Positions 24,575-36,718 of a stretch of 64,000 bases of DNA are shown here, one piece after another. Position numbers and translations under genes: made by a program. The notes under the pieces were generated by a model. That model was given only the letters and a program-made list of their open reading frames with translations, made no database searches and was not told where the DNA came from. How positions within the stretch are numbered: the stretch's first letter is position 1; each line of letters opens with the position of its first letter. Origin of the DNA: Monilinia fructicola (lineage: Eukaryota; Ascomycota; Leotiomycetes; Helotiales; Sclerotiniaceae); assembly GCA_008692225.1 (NCBI GenBank), contig VICG01000009.1:2255001-2319000 (forward strand), given 5' to 3'.

Positions 24575-24670
24575 GGACAATGGACAATGGACAATGGACA
24601 ATGGACAATGGACAATGGACGATGGACGATGGACAATGGACAATGAACAATGGACAATGGACAATGGACA
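24575..24670. repeat. 7-bp minisatellite GGACAAT
   Basis: About 13.7 units of GGACAAT with a few GGACGAT and GAACAAT variants. The period of 7 keeps several frames open on both strands, giving artefactual repeat peptides. Confidence 0.92.
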
Positions 24671-25352
24671 TACAGTACCATTTCCCGTAGTACGTCCAGA
24701 GCACAACTACGGAGTACAATCCCTTTGGATTCGTAGTGTAAGTCTGTAGCAGCTTCCAAATTTCATAAACCGAAATGCCGCGATTGGTTGGTCGACCTCG
24801 GGAGGTCTTTGATGCATGTGGGTAGGCAGATGAGATATCCATGGTACCCGTGGACAGTACAGTACAATACAGTACGATCCAGTACAATCCAGTACAACAC
24901 ACCACTCTCTACTCTACTCTCCTCTACTCTGTACTACAAATTCGACAATTCAACCTCCCTCAACTTCATCCTTATTTGCCAATATTTAATTTGATTGGCA
25001 TCTCGAGCCGATACGCTTCACGAATCGGAAATCAAAACAACTTTGGAAACTTTGGAAACTTTGCGCTTGTGGCGCGGGTTCATATTATTGAACCATCCAT
25101 TCATTCATTCATTCTTCCTATCAATACGCGACTTTGATTATGAATCAAGGTAGGTTTGTCGCGAAGTGTTGTTTTTGTTTATGCTCATGCTCGCTCGAGG
25201 AACTCAGTTACTGTACTTTGGTTCCTTGTTGTGCTTGTGCTTCCAAAGGTCGAGGTCTCCGGCCTACTGAGTCCTGACCCAATCTACAGTTTCGCCATGG
25301 AAAGTGATCCGCGGGGCTCATTGGATGATCTTCATCTACGCAATGATAGCGG

Positions 25353-25353
25353 T

Positions 25354-25379
<26 letters not shown>
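25353..25379. repeat. (GA)n microsatellite
   Basis: About 13 GA dinucleotides. Confidence 0.9.
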
Positions 25380-25384
<5 letters not shown>

Positions 25385-25758
25385 GGATTGCGATTGCGAT
25401 ACCATAGCCATTCATTGCGCTGATCCAACCAGGTTCAATCAAAGTGCACAACACATTGCATTACGCCTTGCACAAAAACTTGTTGGTTACTTTAGCTTTA
25501 GGCTTTGAAATGTTATCTCTCAAGGTATCTTGTGTCTTGGTTAGTACCAAGTAACTTGAAAGTAAAGTCTTCGCCCCTCGTACCTACTGTACCAGTCGGT
25601 ATCAATACAATACTTAAAAAGACGACACTAACAACAACAGGTTTGCGATGGAAGTGTCTAATAATATACAGTAGCAGCATCAACCTAGGGACTCCCCACC
25701 CTTGTTATCTTTTGCCTCTCCAAGCCCCTCATCATAAATAAATTAATCTGGCTGGACG

Positions 25759-25798
25759 GTTGTTGTTGTTGTTGTTGATGATGATGATGATGATGATG
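25759..25798. repeat. Compound (TTG)n(ATG)n microsatellite
   Basis: Six TTG/TTG-like units run straight into six or seven ATG units. Confidence 0.9.
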
Positions 25799-27923
25799 GA
25801 TGCTGTTAACAATGCTCAACTCAATTTTCGACCAAACTATGTCGCACACGATTGAAAGAGAGTATGCAATATTACATGAACTAACAACTCTGCATTCTAT
25901 TGCTGCACTGTTGATAGGTTATCACGAATCATGTTTGATGTTGGGTAAATGAATTGTACTTCGAGACTTCATATTCACAACTCACTCAACATATACTAAT
26001 GTCAGTTTTTCCTTTTGCGCCGTCATTTATTAACTTCGATCCATTTCTACTAATTTTCTAGTGGCCGTATGATTTTGACCTACTTGGTAGATAGCGTGGA
26101 GGAGTTATTTTCTTCTAATCAGCTTCAAGCATGAATTCGATTTGAAACTTGCGGCCAGCGCACACCATGATCCCGGGTCGCAAATCTTTCTTTCGCGATG
26201 AAGGGGGGGAGGGGGAAAAAGAGTTGAGCAAATAATTATATTTCCTACATTTGCTACACCGACAACCAATACTTTCATTGAGAGAGTATATTTATAACCA
26301 AAAAGAAAAGAAGAGGAATTTGCGATTCTATTGATTAGCTTTGACCATCAATTTATTTCTTTTGATTCGACCTAATTGCAAATCGCATTTCATCTCTCGA
26401 AAGATTTAAATATGTCAAACGACTTATCCTCATAGGAAAATCGAACGTTACACCCATGATCATCCTTAAACTATCCTTGCTTTTGGACGTTGGCGCATAC
26501 ACATCATTGGTTGATTATGATGATTTACTCAAGCACTTGGCCTTTGCTTTCCGTGAGTTGTGTTGTCTCGACCACACTGGTCTTTTGAAGTATAGCTGAA
26601 CTGATGTGCCGGTAGATTTGTATGGCGGAGGGACGAAGTATGGAGTTCCCTCAAGGTATATTTACTATACTCCGTAATACTTATCACTTCAAGTCGCATG
26701 CATTTGCGCTCGGGGTCTGATGGATGAACTTACTTACACGCAAAATGGGTGGACATCTTTCACGATTATGGCGACTTTGAGTCTGTGAATAACGCATCTA
26801 GTCATCAGTCATCAGTCATCGCTCATCGCGCATCGCGCATCGTTCATCGTTCATCGTTCAATCACCCACCACTTTAATGTACACCCATCTACGAATGTTC
26901 CGTGTGTGTGTTTCCCTCCCATGATAAAAGGATTACTTACTGGACGCAGCCAGCCCGGAAACGGGATGGATCGAGTTGGTATCAGATGTCTCAATGCTTT
27001 CAGAACCGAAACTTAACCACTCTGCAGGTATGCATTTTTCTGGTGGAATAGATCCTTCAAACAAGGTTATAGCTTCTTTGCTGCCTCCCACACACATACA
27101 TATATCCTTCCATCTCTCTTCAACGGCGACATTGCAGGGCCGGTGTATGCATTGGACAAGGTGAGCAGTCATGAAAACAGCATAGCCATGCGGTATGAGC
27201 AGGCAGGCATATTAGTTTCCATCAGTGAATGTCAATCGGTTCATCAGCGTGAATTCATCCATCCACACGTAGAATAAAAGTCTCCATCACATCCCCATGG
27301 AGAGGAAGATATATATGCAAATGCACAATGAAAACTATTGTAAAATTACTCCTTTTCTGATTGAAGCATATGAAATAATGAGCGATGATTGAATGGGCCA
27401 TTTCATCAGAGACAATTTAAAATAGGAATGATGATGAAATATGTAGAATTTAAAGTATTATCCTTGGTTATGTGGTTGAGCATAGAAGTTATTCAAGTCA
27501 AGCCATATTTTATGCAAGTAACTAACATATTCTGAGTAACGAGGACCGACTTCTTCCACTTCACCACACACTCAACATTAGAATCAGACACCAAAGAAAC
27601 ATTCGACTTGATACAATTTCAAGTAAGTTTCATATTCTTCCAATAGCTCTTCAATATTCGAGTCAATCATCTCGAGATATCATTTTCGCAACTGTCGACT
27701 CTCTCTCACCATTCTCTTCGCATAGGTTGTGGGCGACGACAATTCGATAGGACGACAATTCCCAATGCCTCGATAGGGCTCACAACAACCCTCTTTCTCA
27801 TCATCAGTAAGTTCTCATTCTCCTTTGACTTTATGCGATCGAGAAAAATGAGTTCAATATCACTCTGATCTCTCCATTCCATTACAACCGACCTTCCCGT
27901 TCGCTGTCGCAGAATGAGGGAGT

Positions 27924-28349
27924 ATGTTCGGCGGTGCTAGATTGGACGATAATGCCATCATTTCACCTCCCCCTTCATCAAAGATCCCCTCATCGGTCAT
28001 TCCCGAGTCTACATTTATTAATGCTAACATTACTTCCTCATCAGAACGACACTTCCCACTACAGCTCTCTGTCCTGGTCTCCTCGACTGACTTGCGACGA
28101 CGACAACGTACCCTGCTCAACATTCTGGATCTCCAGTATCAAATAGACTTTACATCACTCAATCATAGATACTCGCGACTGATTCGAGATCAAACATATT
28201 CCTTAGCTTTGAACGGAATTGACCAACATTATAACTGGGTCATTATCTGCTTCAAACGCACAAAATCGAAACACCGAATCTACCGATCCACAGCGAACAC
28301 ATTCGTACCCGACCCGGAAAACAATCATGGCCGGAACGGATATGCATGA
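27924..28349 (+). other. Long upstream ATG open frame overlapping the next gene's start
   Basis: An ATG at 27924 opens 141 codons and stops at 28347-28349, 20 bases past the ATG of the zinc cluster factor at 28327. It could be a translation-repressing upstream frame, part of a spliced 5' leader (GTAAGT donors occur at 27623 and 27808), or chance. The product has no recognised domain. Confidence 0.3.
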
Positions 28350-30449
28350 TGGAAACGGGCGAATGGGTACACCACCGCGCCTTCTTATGCTGGTGCTGCC
28401 AGCCAATTCAACATGAACACTCCACACTCCAATGCCATGTCGCCTTTCGGGAGTCTCACCCCGAAGAGTGTCGCATTCGAACTCCTCTTTACACAATCCC
28501 CTCAACATCGTGCGCGATTACCGATGCGTGTTCAAATCTTCCCTCATGATACTACGGACTCAATTATAACCACTGTTAAGAACTTCTATGGTCTATATGC
28601 TGGTCCTGGTGGTGCGAAAGGTGTGAGCTTCGAAGACGAACAAGGGAATACCCTCATCGCACGATACGAGAACTTCAGAAACAACATGGTCGTCTATGTG
28701 AGAGTGGTGGTGGAAGAAGATCCTTCCGGGGCATATGGCCCTTCACCATACAGCTCGGGGTCCCCACCTTTGCAGCAAGCCTACTATCCCGGCGATGCTC
28801 AGCATCTGCCATCCCACCCCTCTCAAGCGCTGAATTATGGTCAATCTGAATCCAGACCAACGTCGAGGACATCGAGAAAGCGTAGCACATCCCCTGGTCA
28901 AGGTCGTGGTCGTCGCAGTGCATCTGCCAGTATCAATCCACCTCTTCCTACCAAAAAGAGTAGGTCTCGATCGGGGTTCAAGAGTCGCGGATCAAGCACT
29001 CATGGCAGCTTTCAAGAGCTTCACAGTGATGGCTTGAACGGATACAGCAGTGGTGATGGAGGGGCTGGATCTGTGACTAGCAAGGCAAAGAGTGAGCACC
29101 TTGGCAATACCGAGATCAGTCTTGATAATATCGTCGAGGGGGGTCGACGAAAGAGAGCCAAGTTTGAGAGTTCCGTAAGTTTATCTGGCAGCGCATCATT
29201 GAGTCAAATCTCTTTACATTTATACTAATTACATTTCCCCTAGGAACTTCCTTTGTTTGCGCCACCACAGATGCCTGCCGCGACTTCGAACTCTTCCGTT
29301 TCTCCAGCACGTCGCATGGAACACCAGCGATCGAGTTTTCCCTACACAGGATTTGCTCAAAATCCTTTCTCCAACCCACCCAATCTACATTCCCCTCAGA
29401 GTTATGGCAATGGCTTCGGGCAGCCTGATATGTATTCTACCCCGGCAGCACACGGTCGTCGGACTCGTGGATCATATCCTTCAGGACGTCAATCTTTTAG
29501 CACCCCAGGCAATACTTCTGGTATATTACCTACCCCAGATCCGACTGTTGGCAGCTGCATGTCAGAAGAAGACAAGGATGTCGCTCTTCAACTGATGAGA
29601 CTTGGCGACATGTCAAACATCTCTCATGGTCGCACATCAGCATCAACCCTTGATGACACATTCAGTGGGCGCGCTGATGCCGCCTCCTCTACCGGCGCTA
29701 CTAGTGACAGCGAGAGTGAGAGTGAAAATGAACTCCCACCTGCTCGTCGAATCAAGCGTGAAGCAAGTCCAATCCTACCACCACCTAGCATTTGGAAAAA
29801 AGCTCATGCGCACTTGGATGATACCTTACCTACAGATAGCACTGAGCCAAGTAGTGATGAACGCGATTATGAAGATGGTCACGATGGAACCTTCAAGCCA
29901 GGGAATACAGATGATGTTGTTGATAATGAACCAGCAAAGCCTAAGGTTGTCAAGGCTAAGACAGCCAGGAAGCCTTTACCATCGTCCTCTATCAAGACTA
30001 AAGTCAGCCGAGTTAGCAAGCCAAATAGACCAGGGCCTCTTGTTAAGTCAAAGAAAGCCAACAGCGTCTCTGCCTCTAGCAAAGGTCCGATTTCTCCTAC
30101 CTCGTTGCCATCACAGTCACGCAAGACCTCCGTTGCATCTACCTCGACTCATCAACACCATCTTGGTGACGATGAAGAAGATCTTTCATCTAAACCACGC
30201 TGCCAACGCTGCAGGAAGAGTAAGAAGGGTTGTGATCGTCAACGTCCATGTGGTCGATGCCAAGATGCGGGACTAGGCATTGATCAGTGTGTCAGTGAAG
30301 ACGAAGGCAATGGCCGTAAAGGTCGCTATGGGCGCCATATGGGAGTACCCGTGAAAAAGGATGAACTTCCTCAAGTTCCAATCTTTCCCTCCACACTTGC
30401 TACCAGTGGTACTGGCAGTCTCGAGAAGAGCAAGAAAAGAAAGAGGTGA
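28327..30449 (+). CDS. Transcription factor with C-terminal Zn2Cys6 cluster; one frame break
   Basis: Probable nuclear DNA-binding regulator. Exons 28327-29174 and 29244-30449; intron 29175-29243 has a TACTAATTAC branch site and joins KFESS to ELPLFAPPQ. The N-terminal part holds a compact conserved-looking block (SVAFELLFTQSPQ; RVQIFPHDTTDSIITTV; KNFYGLYAGPGGAKGVSFED). The middle is low complexity with basic stretches (KRSTSPGQGRGRRSAS). At about residues 603-632 lies CQRCRKSKKGC..RPCGRC..C, spacing C-x2-C-x6-C-x5-C-x2-C-x9-C, the fungal binuclear zinc cluster; a KKRKR tail follows. Near 28361 one base appears missing between MAGTDMHDGNGR and NGYTTAPSYAGAASQF; restoring it gives 684 residues. 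Without it translation would start at the ATG at 28413. A C-terminal position of the cluster is unusual, as most family members carry it near the N-terminus. Targets are unknown. Confidence 0.8.
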
Positions 30450-31913
30450 TGTACCTCTAGTGTATCATCAATTCTATCATTCATTTGAGAATTTTGAATG
30501 ACCTCATGTTTACATCTTTGTACCACAAGTTATCTCTTGGCGGTCATGAATCGACTTTTATCAAGTCCTGCGCATTTCATCATAGCCTCAATGACCTTTC
30601 GAATTGTCCCGTCCATTGCAGCGAACAAAAGTTTTTTTTTTACAGCGTCATCTTCTCGTGTTACCATCTGGATCAACAAACTTTTCCTCGCAGCATTCAC
30701 AGATCCTTCACACTTCATTTTGTCGTAACTGCTCTTTTTTTTGCTCCTATCTAGGGTACATGGCAAGGTGTTTTTTTCTATTGTACTTTGGTTTAACCGG
30801 TGGAGCATCTCAACACATTTCTTCGCTTTTTACAAACTTTCGACACTCGTTTTATGAATAATGGATCGATATGAACATATTATGATTTTCTTTTGTTTTT
30901 TCCTTCTCCCGCTTATCGCTTTGAATTGGTTCTCAGTTGCCTCGAGTCTCGATGATACACCTTTGCAGCGAGCAGAAAAGTTTCAATTTCTGCATCTGTT
31001 TTGTGTGTAAAAAATTTCATTCAAATTGTTTTCATGGGAGTGGTGATGGTGGTGAATATATGTATCAATGGGCGGAACTTTGAAGTTTTGGTGGCAGCAG
31101 AGGAAGGTTTATCATTTTTGAATGATACAGTGTGATCTTTCTTCTTTTATTGCGAAAGTTATCTGTTTTCGGTTGCATGATTTCGGTTTCAATCCTGGTT
31201 CTACTCCAACTCTACTCTCATACTCTCACTACGATGGACTTGCTTTTAGGGAGTTAAGATGGGATGGAAATGGATGGGAAATCGGGAACCGCGAAATGGA
31301 GGCTGCTATTTGATTTTTGATTTTCTGATCGCAATTTGGTTTGGGAATGCAATGGAATGGGTTTGGGAAAATAGAGAACTGGGAGAGGGTGGGTGGATGA
31401 AGGGGCTTGTGGATGGATGTTGAATGACAGGCAGGAGAAGTTTTATGATTGATTGTATCGAATCATATTACAATTTCCTTTTTTTTTTTTTTAATATTGA
31501 AGCTGTACGGATGAAATGGAGAAAATTCATGGATTGTTACAGAATAAATTCAATGAAGAAAAAAAACATTTGAAAATCACTGTGCGCCTTAAAATTTTAC
31601 GTACAGCACCCCCTTCATCTTTAGCGATATCGGCTGCATGACAGATGCCTCATCCTAATTCACTACAATGATGCGATAAAGAATCACGGAATACCGTCAG
31701 TCCATCAAGTCACAAAATGCCATCCATCATCCACCGCCTCCAGGACTTTTCTTTTATGCAACTCAAAAGTTGAAACAAAGTCGCTAGGGGAGGGTAGGGT
31801 AGGGTAGGTACTGTAACATGGACGCAACCGATTCTTCTCTACGGAGTTGAGTACTCCTCTGTAAAATAAACTTTCCAGGGAAGCAAGCCCTGGGGGTTGG
31901 TTGGAAGTTGGCT

Positions 31914-31959
31914 GTGTTTATGTTTATGTTTATGTTTATGTTTATGTTTATGTTTATGC
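31914..31959. repeat. (TTTATG)n microsatellite
   Basis: Seven TTTATG units. Confidence 0.9.
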
Positions 31960-32483
31960 GCGCAGTTGATCAAAGTTTCGTATCGTAGGTGGGTAGGGAG
32001 GGAGATAGGTAGGTAGGTGTTGATCTGATTTATATATAGATTGGGTATTGTACTGTACTATACTGTGTTGATTGATTGGAATCTTTGTTTTGGGTTTTGG
32101 GCTTTGGTTGAAGGATAGATAATTGCTGTAGATAGATAAATAGATAGATAGATAGATAGGTAAATAAATAAATTATTATAATGTATTATAGTATATTTTA
32201 TGTACCTGTTTATTTACTTATTTATTTATTGTATTGTATTGTACTGTACGGTATTATTAAGATGATGGATGGATAGATCTGACAGCGGGGTAGCTGCTGG
32301 TGCTGGGTTAATTCATGGGAATGGATGGATGGATGGATCACCGGATTGGAGGGGAGGGGAGGGGAGCTGGTACTGTAGTGTGGATTGTCTGTAGGTCGCT
32401 TTGGGCGTTTGGGGGGGGGGGAGGATGGGGATTTTGAGGATAGGGAGGGATAAGGATGAGTATGGGGAGAGTATATATTCTAC

Positions 32484-32530
32484 AGAGATAGAGATAGAGA
32501 TAGAGATAGAGATAGAGATAGAGATAGAGA
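32484..32530. repeat. (GAGATA)n microsatellite
   Basis: Seven GAGATA units. Confidence 0.9.
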
Positions 32531-33227
32531 GGGAGTGAGATGGGACTAACATGAAAGGTTAATGTAATATCGTCGGGTATTGTTTGAGTGATTGACTGGA
32601 GGCTTTAGCTTTCCGAGGTTGGATATTTAATTACTTATTAGATGAGGTGAGGTTGGAGAGTGGAATGAAGGGGTATCTGTCTATCTAGAAGCTACCCAGG
32701 TAGGTATAGGTAGGTAGGGAGGTAGGTAGGTAACTTACATGTTGCTATAAAGAAGTCATCTGAGTATACGCGGGTACTTATAAATCATCCAGTACTTGGA
32801 TGTGAATCATGTGATGGATAGATTTGAGGTGAGATATAAATCCGAAGTTCTACCGAGGAAGCGGGTGAGTGGCATGGGATTCAGGTCAAAGTCTGAGTTT
32901 GAGACTAGTCTATATGGGGTTAGTGGTGTTTTGATGCTCGATGGATTTTGGTGCGCGGTTGGGTTGTGTGCCGGGTATGCATGCACAATGCGTCGATCGT
33001 TTTTTGGGGGCGGGTGAAGATGGAAGATTGAAGATTGGTTTTTGGGAGGGGAGGGGTTTGGGGGTGTGATTGTGTTAGTGAATGTGAGTGTGAGTGTGAT
33101 TGAGAGGTTGGTTGCGGACCTGATGTTCTGCCACCTGCTTGGGAGTACATGGTTTTCGAGTATTGGATTCATGTTTACGATGGATCAATTGGTTAATGCT
33201 TTCAATCTGTTCTATGGATTGGTTGTG

Positions 33228-33290
33228 TATGGTGGTATGTATGGTGGTATGTATGGTGGTATGTATGGTGGTATGCATGGTGGTATGTAT
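33228..33290. repeat. ATGGTGGT/ATGT array
   Basis: About five 12-bp GTATGGTGGTAT-type units with some decay at the right end. Confidence 0.85.
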
Positions 33291-34284
33291 AGTGTTATGC
33301 ATGGCGGTATACACGGTATGCACGGTAAGGTGTGGTAAGGCGTGGTAAGGCATTTAGGTTATTAACTCAGGTCCTTATGATGTGAGGTGAGGGCTAATAC
33401 AGGATGGGGGATTCGATTACGAATTCGCATGAAGAGATTACGCAGTTTCCGCGCGGAGTGACGATGTTTGGAGACCGAGACCTAAAGAATTCAGTATCTG
33501 TGAAGGAACGAGGGAAGGGATGGAAAGGGATTGAACGGTCGGGTCGAGTTTGCAATGTGATAGAATGTTTTGAGACTTAGAATGGATGTATTTGGGATCT
33601 GGTGGATGAAAGAGGTTACATGAACTTTCCTTATGAAATCTCGAGATATGATGTGGATGGGGTATTCTTCTTTTTCTATTTCCGTCAGATTCACCAGGTC
33701 AGTCGAATCAAGAAGTTTCTTCATTGACTGACTATCTCTACAACCAGTTCCATGTTTTGTGCCATATCATTGGTCTCATAAGATCATCTTGGCTTCCTTG
33801 CATCACGTGGAGCAATATCATGTGATAGGCACACCAGGACATAGGAATTGACTTCCAGATAAGCTCTATTCCCTTTTTTACATCTGTATCTGGGTTTATC
33901 CTCGAGTCTTGTAGTTATACCCCCTAGGTCAAAGTTGTTGGTGATTAGTTTTATCTACTTATGGAAATCTCCGGGTGGGAATAAGGTACTTGTATCGTTT
34001 TTCCTTCACGGCAATCGCTGTTTTTATTATTCTTTGTCACTGGCTAGTTGCTTGTCAAACATGGATCAGTAACTCCAAGTAGTGAGGAAGGATCCTTGTC
34101 TCATGATCAGGTCCGTAATAAGGCTTCTATCATTGGTGGGCTTGAGTGTTAGCATGTTTATCATTGTTCTGCACGGTAATTGAGATTTGATATTGAGCTC
34201 ATAGCCTGATATGCAGTATTTATACCATTTCTAGATGAAGAATTCTAATCTGCTTGATGGACACTGCTTTTATAGTCACCAAGT

Positions 34285-34684
34285 TCATACTTTGAGACTT
34301 GATTTTATAAAAAAAACATTCATTCGATAAGTAGTTTTTATTGAAGCCATAACTATCAATCTGACTCTATAAGTCTCATCGAGGAAGATGATGTATGATC
34401 GGTTAATACTATCACATGATGTGAGAAAGTCTGCAGAATCTTCCTCTGCGATATCATACAAAAATAGGATTGCCACTTCTTCGGGCCTTTGCCAAAGAAC
34501 CCGAGTCGTGTTATTCCATATAGTTGCCCATTTGATGGTCATATTGCTTCCAATTGGAAAGATACCATCAGATACTGGAGGATATGTTTGGTGGTATAAA
34601 AAGATAAAGTTATTTGTACTACCAGAACTGGCCTCAACACTTGTCAAGGAGTGGACAAGGAAGAGGTAAATTAGAGATTGAATC
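34285..34684 (-). pseudogene. Secreted-protein-like frame without a start codon
   Basis: A 133-codon frame reads like the N-terminus of a fungal secreted or membrane protein: a hydrophobic signal-like stretch (IQSLIYLFLVHSLTSVEASS), then TYPPVSDGIFPIGSNMTIKW and TTRVLWQ, resembling the Ig-like N-terminal domains (Kre9/KNH-like) of Ser/Thr-rich cell-wall proteins. There is no ATG at the beginning; the frame opens at GTG and a stop lies just upstream. It ends soon after the domain. It may be a remnant, or a gene whose first exon or frame I cannot see. Family resemblance is by pattern only. Confidence 0.35.
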
Positions 34685-35530
34685 ACGGGAATATTTAATC
34701 AAGGTTGATTTGATCCGGCATATATTGAAGATGATCATCCAGGACACTGGAGGTGACTTTATGAAAGAAGAAACAAGAGAGAGGATGAAAGTGACTTTGG
34801 CCATGATAGTACTGCCACGATAGTAGAAAGATGGCTTGATTGCCCAGAGCTCAGCCCAATGAAGCGTGATGGAAGCTTACTAGAGATGAGAAGGATTGTA
34901 TGATACAACTTGCATAAATGCTCCCTGAAGACATCCTTTGAGTGTAGATAGATGTCGTCATATTATTTATCCGAAATTTGGCTGGGGGCCAAACAAGGAT
35001 GATTTCATCCCCCTATCCATCACTTTTACGACCGGCAGGGGATGATTGGCGAATATGCTTATATTTGGGCTGTATCCATTGACAGACAAAGAAATGGACA
35101 GGTAAACTTATTTCTACCACCTGGTTGTAAGTCTGATGTTTTTCCAAATCCGTATATGCATACTTTCTTCCGTTAAAGTTAGTGATATGGTTCGTACCTC
35201 GCTTCCTCGGTTCTTATTGAAAAGAATCATATACGGCGTCTGGAATCTGGATAATAAATATGAAATGTAGTGTTTGCAAAAAGAAAACGAATCATGGAGA
35301 ACACCATTCGAAAACGGATAACTCCAAATTACAAAGACATCCGAGCTTAGATACTTGATATAGCTGTGGAATGGAATGATTGTGTTGGGAATGTGGAGCT
35401 TTCAGAAGAACGCGAAATAACATGAATTCCAAGCAGACAATACGACCACGCAAAGGATTCAGCGGGGACAGAAATCTGTCATAGATTCATAAAGCTCATT
35501 AAAAGTACACTAGATTTTGAAAAAGGTATC
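34685..35530. other. Intergenic, no gene seen
   Basis: Spacer and probable promoter of the GT32 gene; no repeats of note. Confidence 0.5.
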
Positions 35531-36718
35531 ATGTCTCGTCAAATGACCTCCAAATCTCACATCTTCTTCACCGCCATCGTTATTTTTCTCCTCATCATAA
35601 TCGCCATTCAACACGACGAGCTCAACAATCAAGGACCAATCTCTATGAACTCGTTCAACTCGAGCGCGAATACTCACAAAACTCTCGCGACACATACATC
35701 TGCACCGACACCATTTCCGCAAAAGATCTGGTATAAAGCCGGACCTCAAGGAGTGTCGGACGAAGCAAAACGCTTTCGAAATCATTGTCTCAACATTAGC
35801 CCTGGCTACCAATCCGAAATCCTCACAGACGCGTTAGCAGATGAATACATTTGGAAGTGGTTTTCACACCGTCCAGATATTCTCAACACATATTTCTCGC
35901 TCAGTGTACCAATCTTACGGGCCGACTTGCTGCGATACTTAATTCTATACGCGTACGGAGGAGTATGGTTTGATCTAGACGTGTCCTGCGAGAAGGTCCC
36001 GATACAAAAATGGGTCTTGGAGGAATATCGAGATGCGGCAAATCTTGTCGTGGGGTTGGAATTTGATTGTGCGTGGCAGGATGATGGATATTTGTACTCA
36101 CAATTTGCGAGTTGGACCATCATGGCTAAGCCTGGTTCTCCGCATCTGATGCAGGTTATCGATGATATTTTGGCCGAGTTTAGCGAGATTGCACAGCGAA
36201 ATAATGTTACCATTGATGGTGTGCAACTAAGTATGATTAATGATGTTGTGGATTCGACAGGACCAAAGAGGATGACGCTGGGGATTGTCAAGAGTCTCAA
36301 TGGAGTACTTGGAAGAGAGCTGGATGATCGAGATGTGGGAGAGTTGAGGAGTGCGAGATTGATTCATGACGTATTGATATTACCAGCGAATGCGTTTGCG
36401 GGGATTCAGAATGGATTCGCAAAGGATAAAGGAACAGTTTTGGTAAATCATCACTATGCGGGGACTTGGAAGAACAAGTTTGGTGGTGAAGGAGAGAAGG
36501 GATCGGAACAAGAGAAAGAGATTGAGCGTGAGAGACAAATTGAATACGAAAGGGAAATTGAAAAACAGAAAGAGGCTGAAAAGGAGAAAGAGGCTGAAAT
36601 GGAGAAAGAGTCTGAGTCTGAGCAAGAGAAGGACACTGACCAAGAAAGGAACCCAGAAGTGAAGCAAGAAAATGTCGAGCAAGAGAAGTATACGGATCAA
36701 GAAAACCCGCGTCAGTAA
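35531..36718 (+). CDS. GT32-family glycosyltransferase (OCH1-like), type II membrane protein
   Basis: Single-exon gene, 395 residues, start ATG at 35531. A short N-terminal cytosolic tail precedes a signal anchor (IFFTAIVIFLLIIIAI, residues 11-26), typical of Golgi glycosyltransferases. The catalytic domain shows PFPQKIWYKAGP, SVPILRADLLRYLILYAYGG and the DXD nucleotide-sugar/metal motif in YGGVWFDLDVSC (DLD at 148-150); VLVNHHYAGTW marks the C-terminal end of the domain. Members such as Och1 transfer mannose from GDP-mannose to N-glycans or sphingolipids; the acceptor here is unknown. The last about 70 residues are a Glu/Lys/Gln-rich repeat (EKEIERERQIEYEREIEKQK and similar), not part of the enzyme domain. 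No frame breaks are present. Confidence 0.87.
   Translation: MSRQMTSKSHIFFTAIVIFLLIIIAIQHDELNNQGPISMNSFNSSANTHKTLATHTSAPTPFPQKIWYKAGPQGVSDEAKRFRNHCLNISPGYQSEILTDALADEYIWKWFSHRPDILNTYFSLSVPILRADLLRYLILYAYGGVWFDLDVSCEKVPIQKWVLEEYRDAANLVVGLEFDCAWQDDGYLYSQFASWTIMAKPGSPHLMQVIDDILAEFSEIAQRNNVTIDGVQLSMINDVVDSTGPKRMTLGIVKSLNGVLGRELDDRDVGELRSARLIHDVLILPANAFAGIQNGFAKDKGTVLVNHHYAGTWKNKFGGEGEKGSEQEKEIERERQIEYEREIEKQKEAEKEKEAEMEKESESEQEKDTDQERNPEVKQENVEQEKYTDQENPRQ

Larger units (their letters stand above)
22874..27923. other. Large intergenic region with several simple repeats
   Basis: About 5 kb with no convincing gene. Repeats include GGAT/GATG near 23220 and 23308, a TATCTATCTATT array (23885-24003), CTCGT/CTCAT units near 24108-24136, a GGACAAT minisatellite (24575-24670), GTACA-type repeats near 24850-24900, a (GA)n tract (25353-25379) and (TTG)n(ATG)n (25759-25798). 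A 79-codon minus-strand frame at 26933-27172 is not supported by any motif. Confidence 0.5.
30450..34284. other. Repeat-rich intergenic region
   Basis: About 3.8 kb without a supported gene. Contains (TTTATG)n (31914-31959), GATA near 32138-32160, TTTA tracts, GGATG repeats near 32325, (GAGATA)n (32484-32530), AGGT repeats near 32700 and an ATGGTGGT array (33228-33290). Frames over the last array encode Met/Val/Cys repeats on one strand and Ile/His/Thr repeats on the other; both are rejected. Confidence 0.55.

Noticed and set aside
24481..24905. Frames with IVHCPLS-type peptide repeats
   Set aside because: Artefact of the 7-bp GGACAAT minisatellite, open on both strands.
26933..27172. 79-codon ATG frame on the minus strand
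   Set aside because: No motif, no introns or neighbours to support it.
33042..33353. Frames with GGMYGGMYGGM and TTIHTTIHTT repeats
   Set aside because: Artefact of the ATGGTGGT array on both strands.
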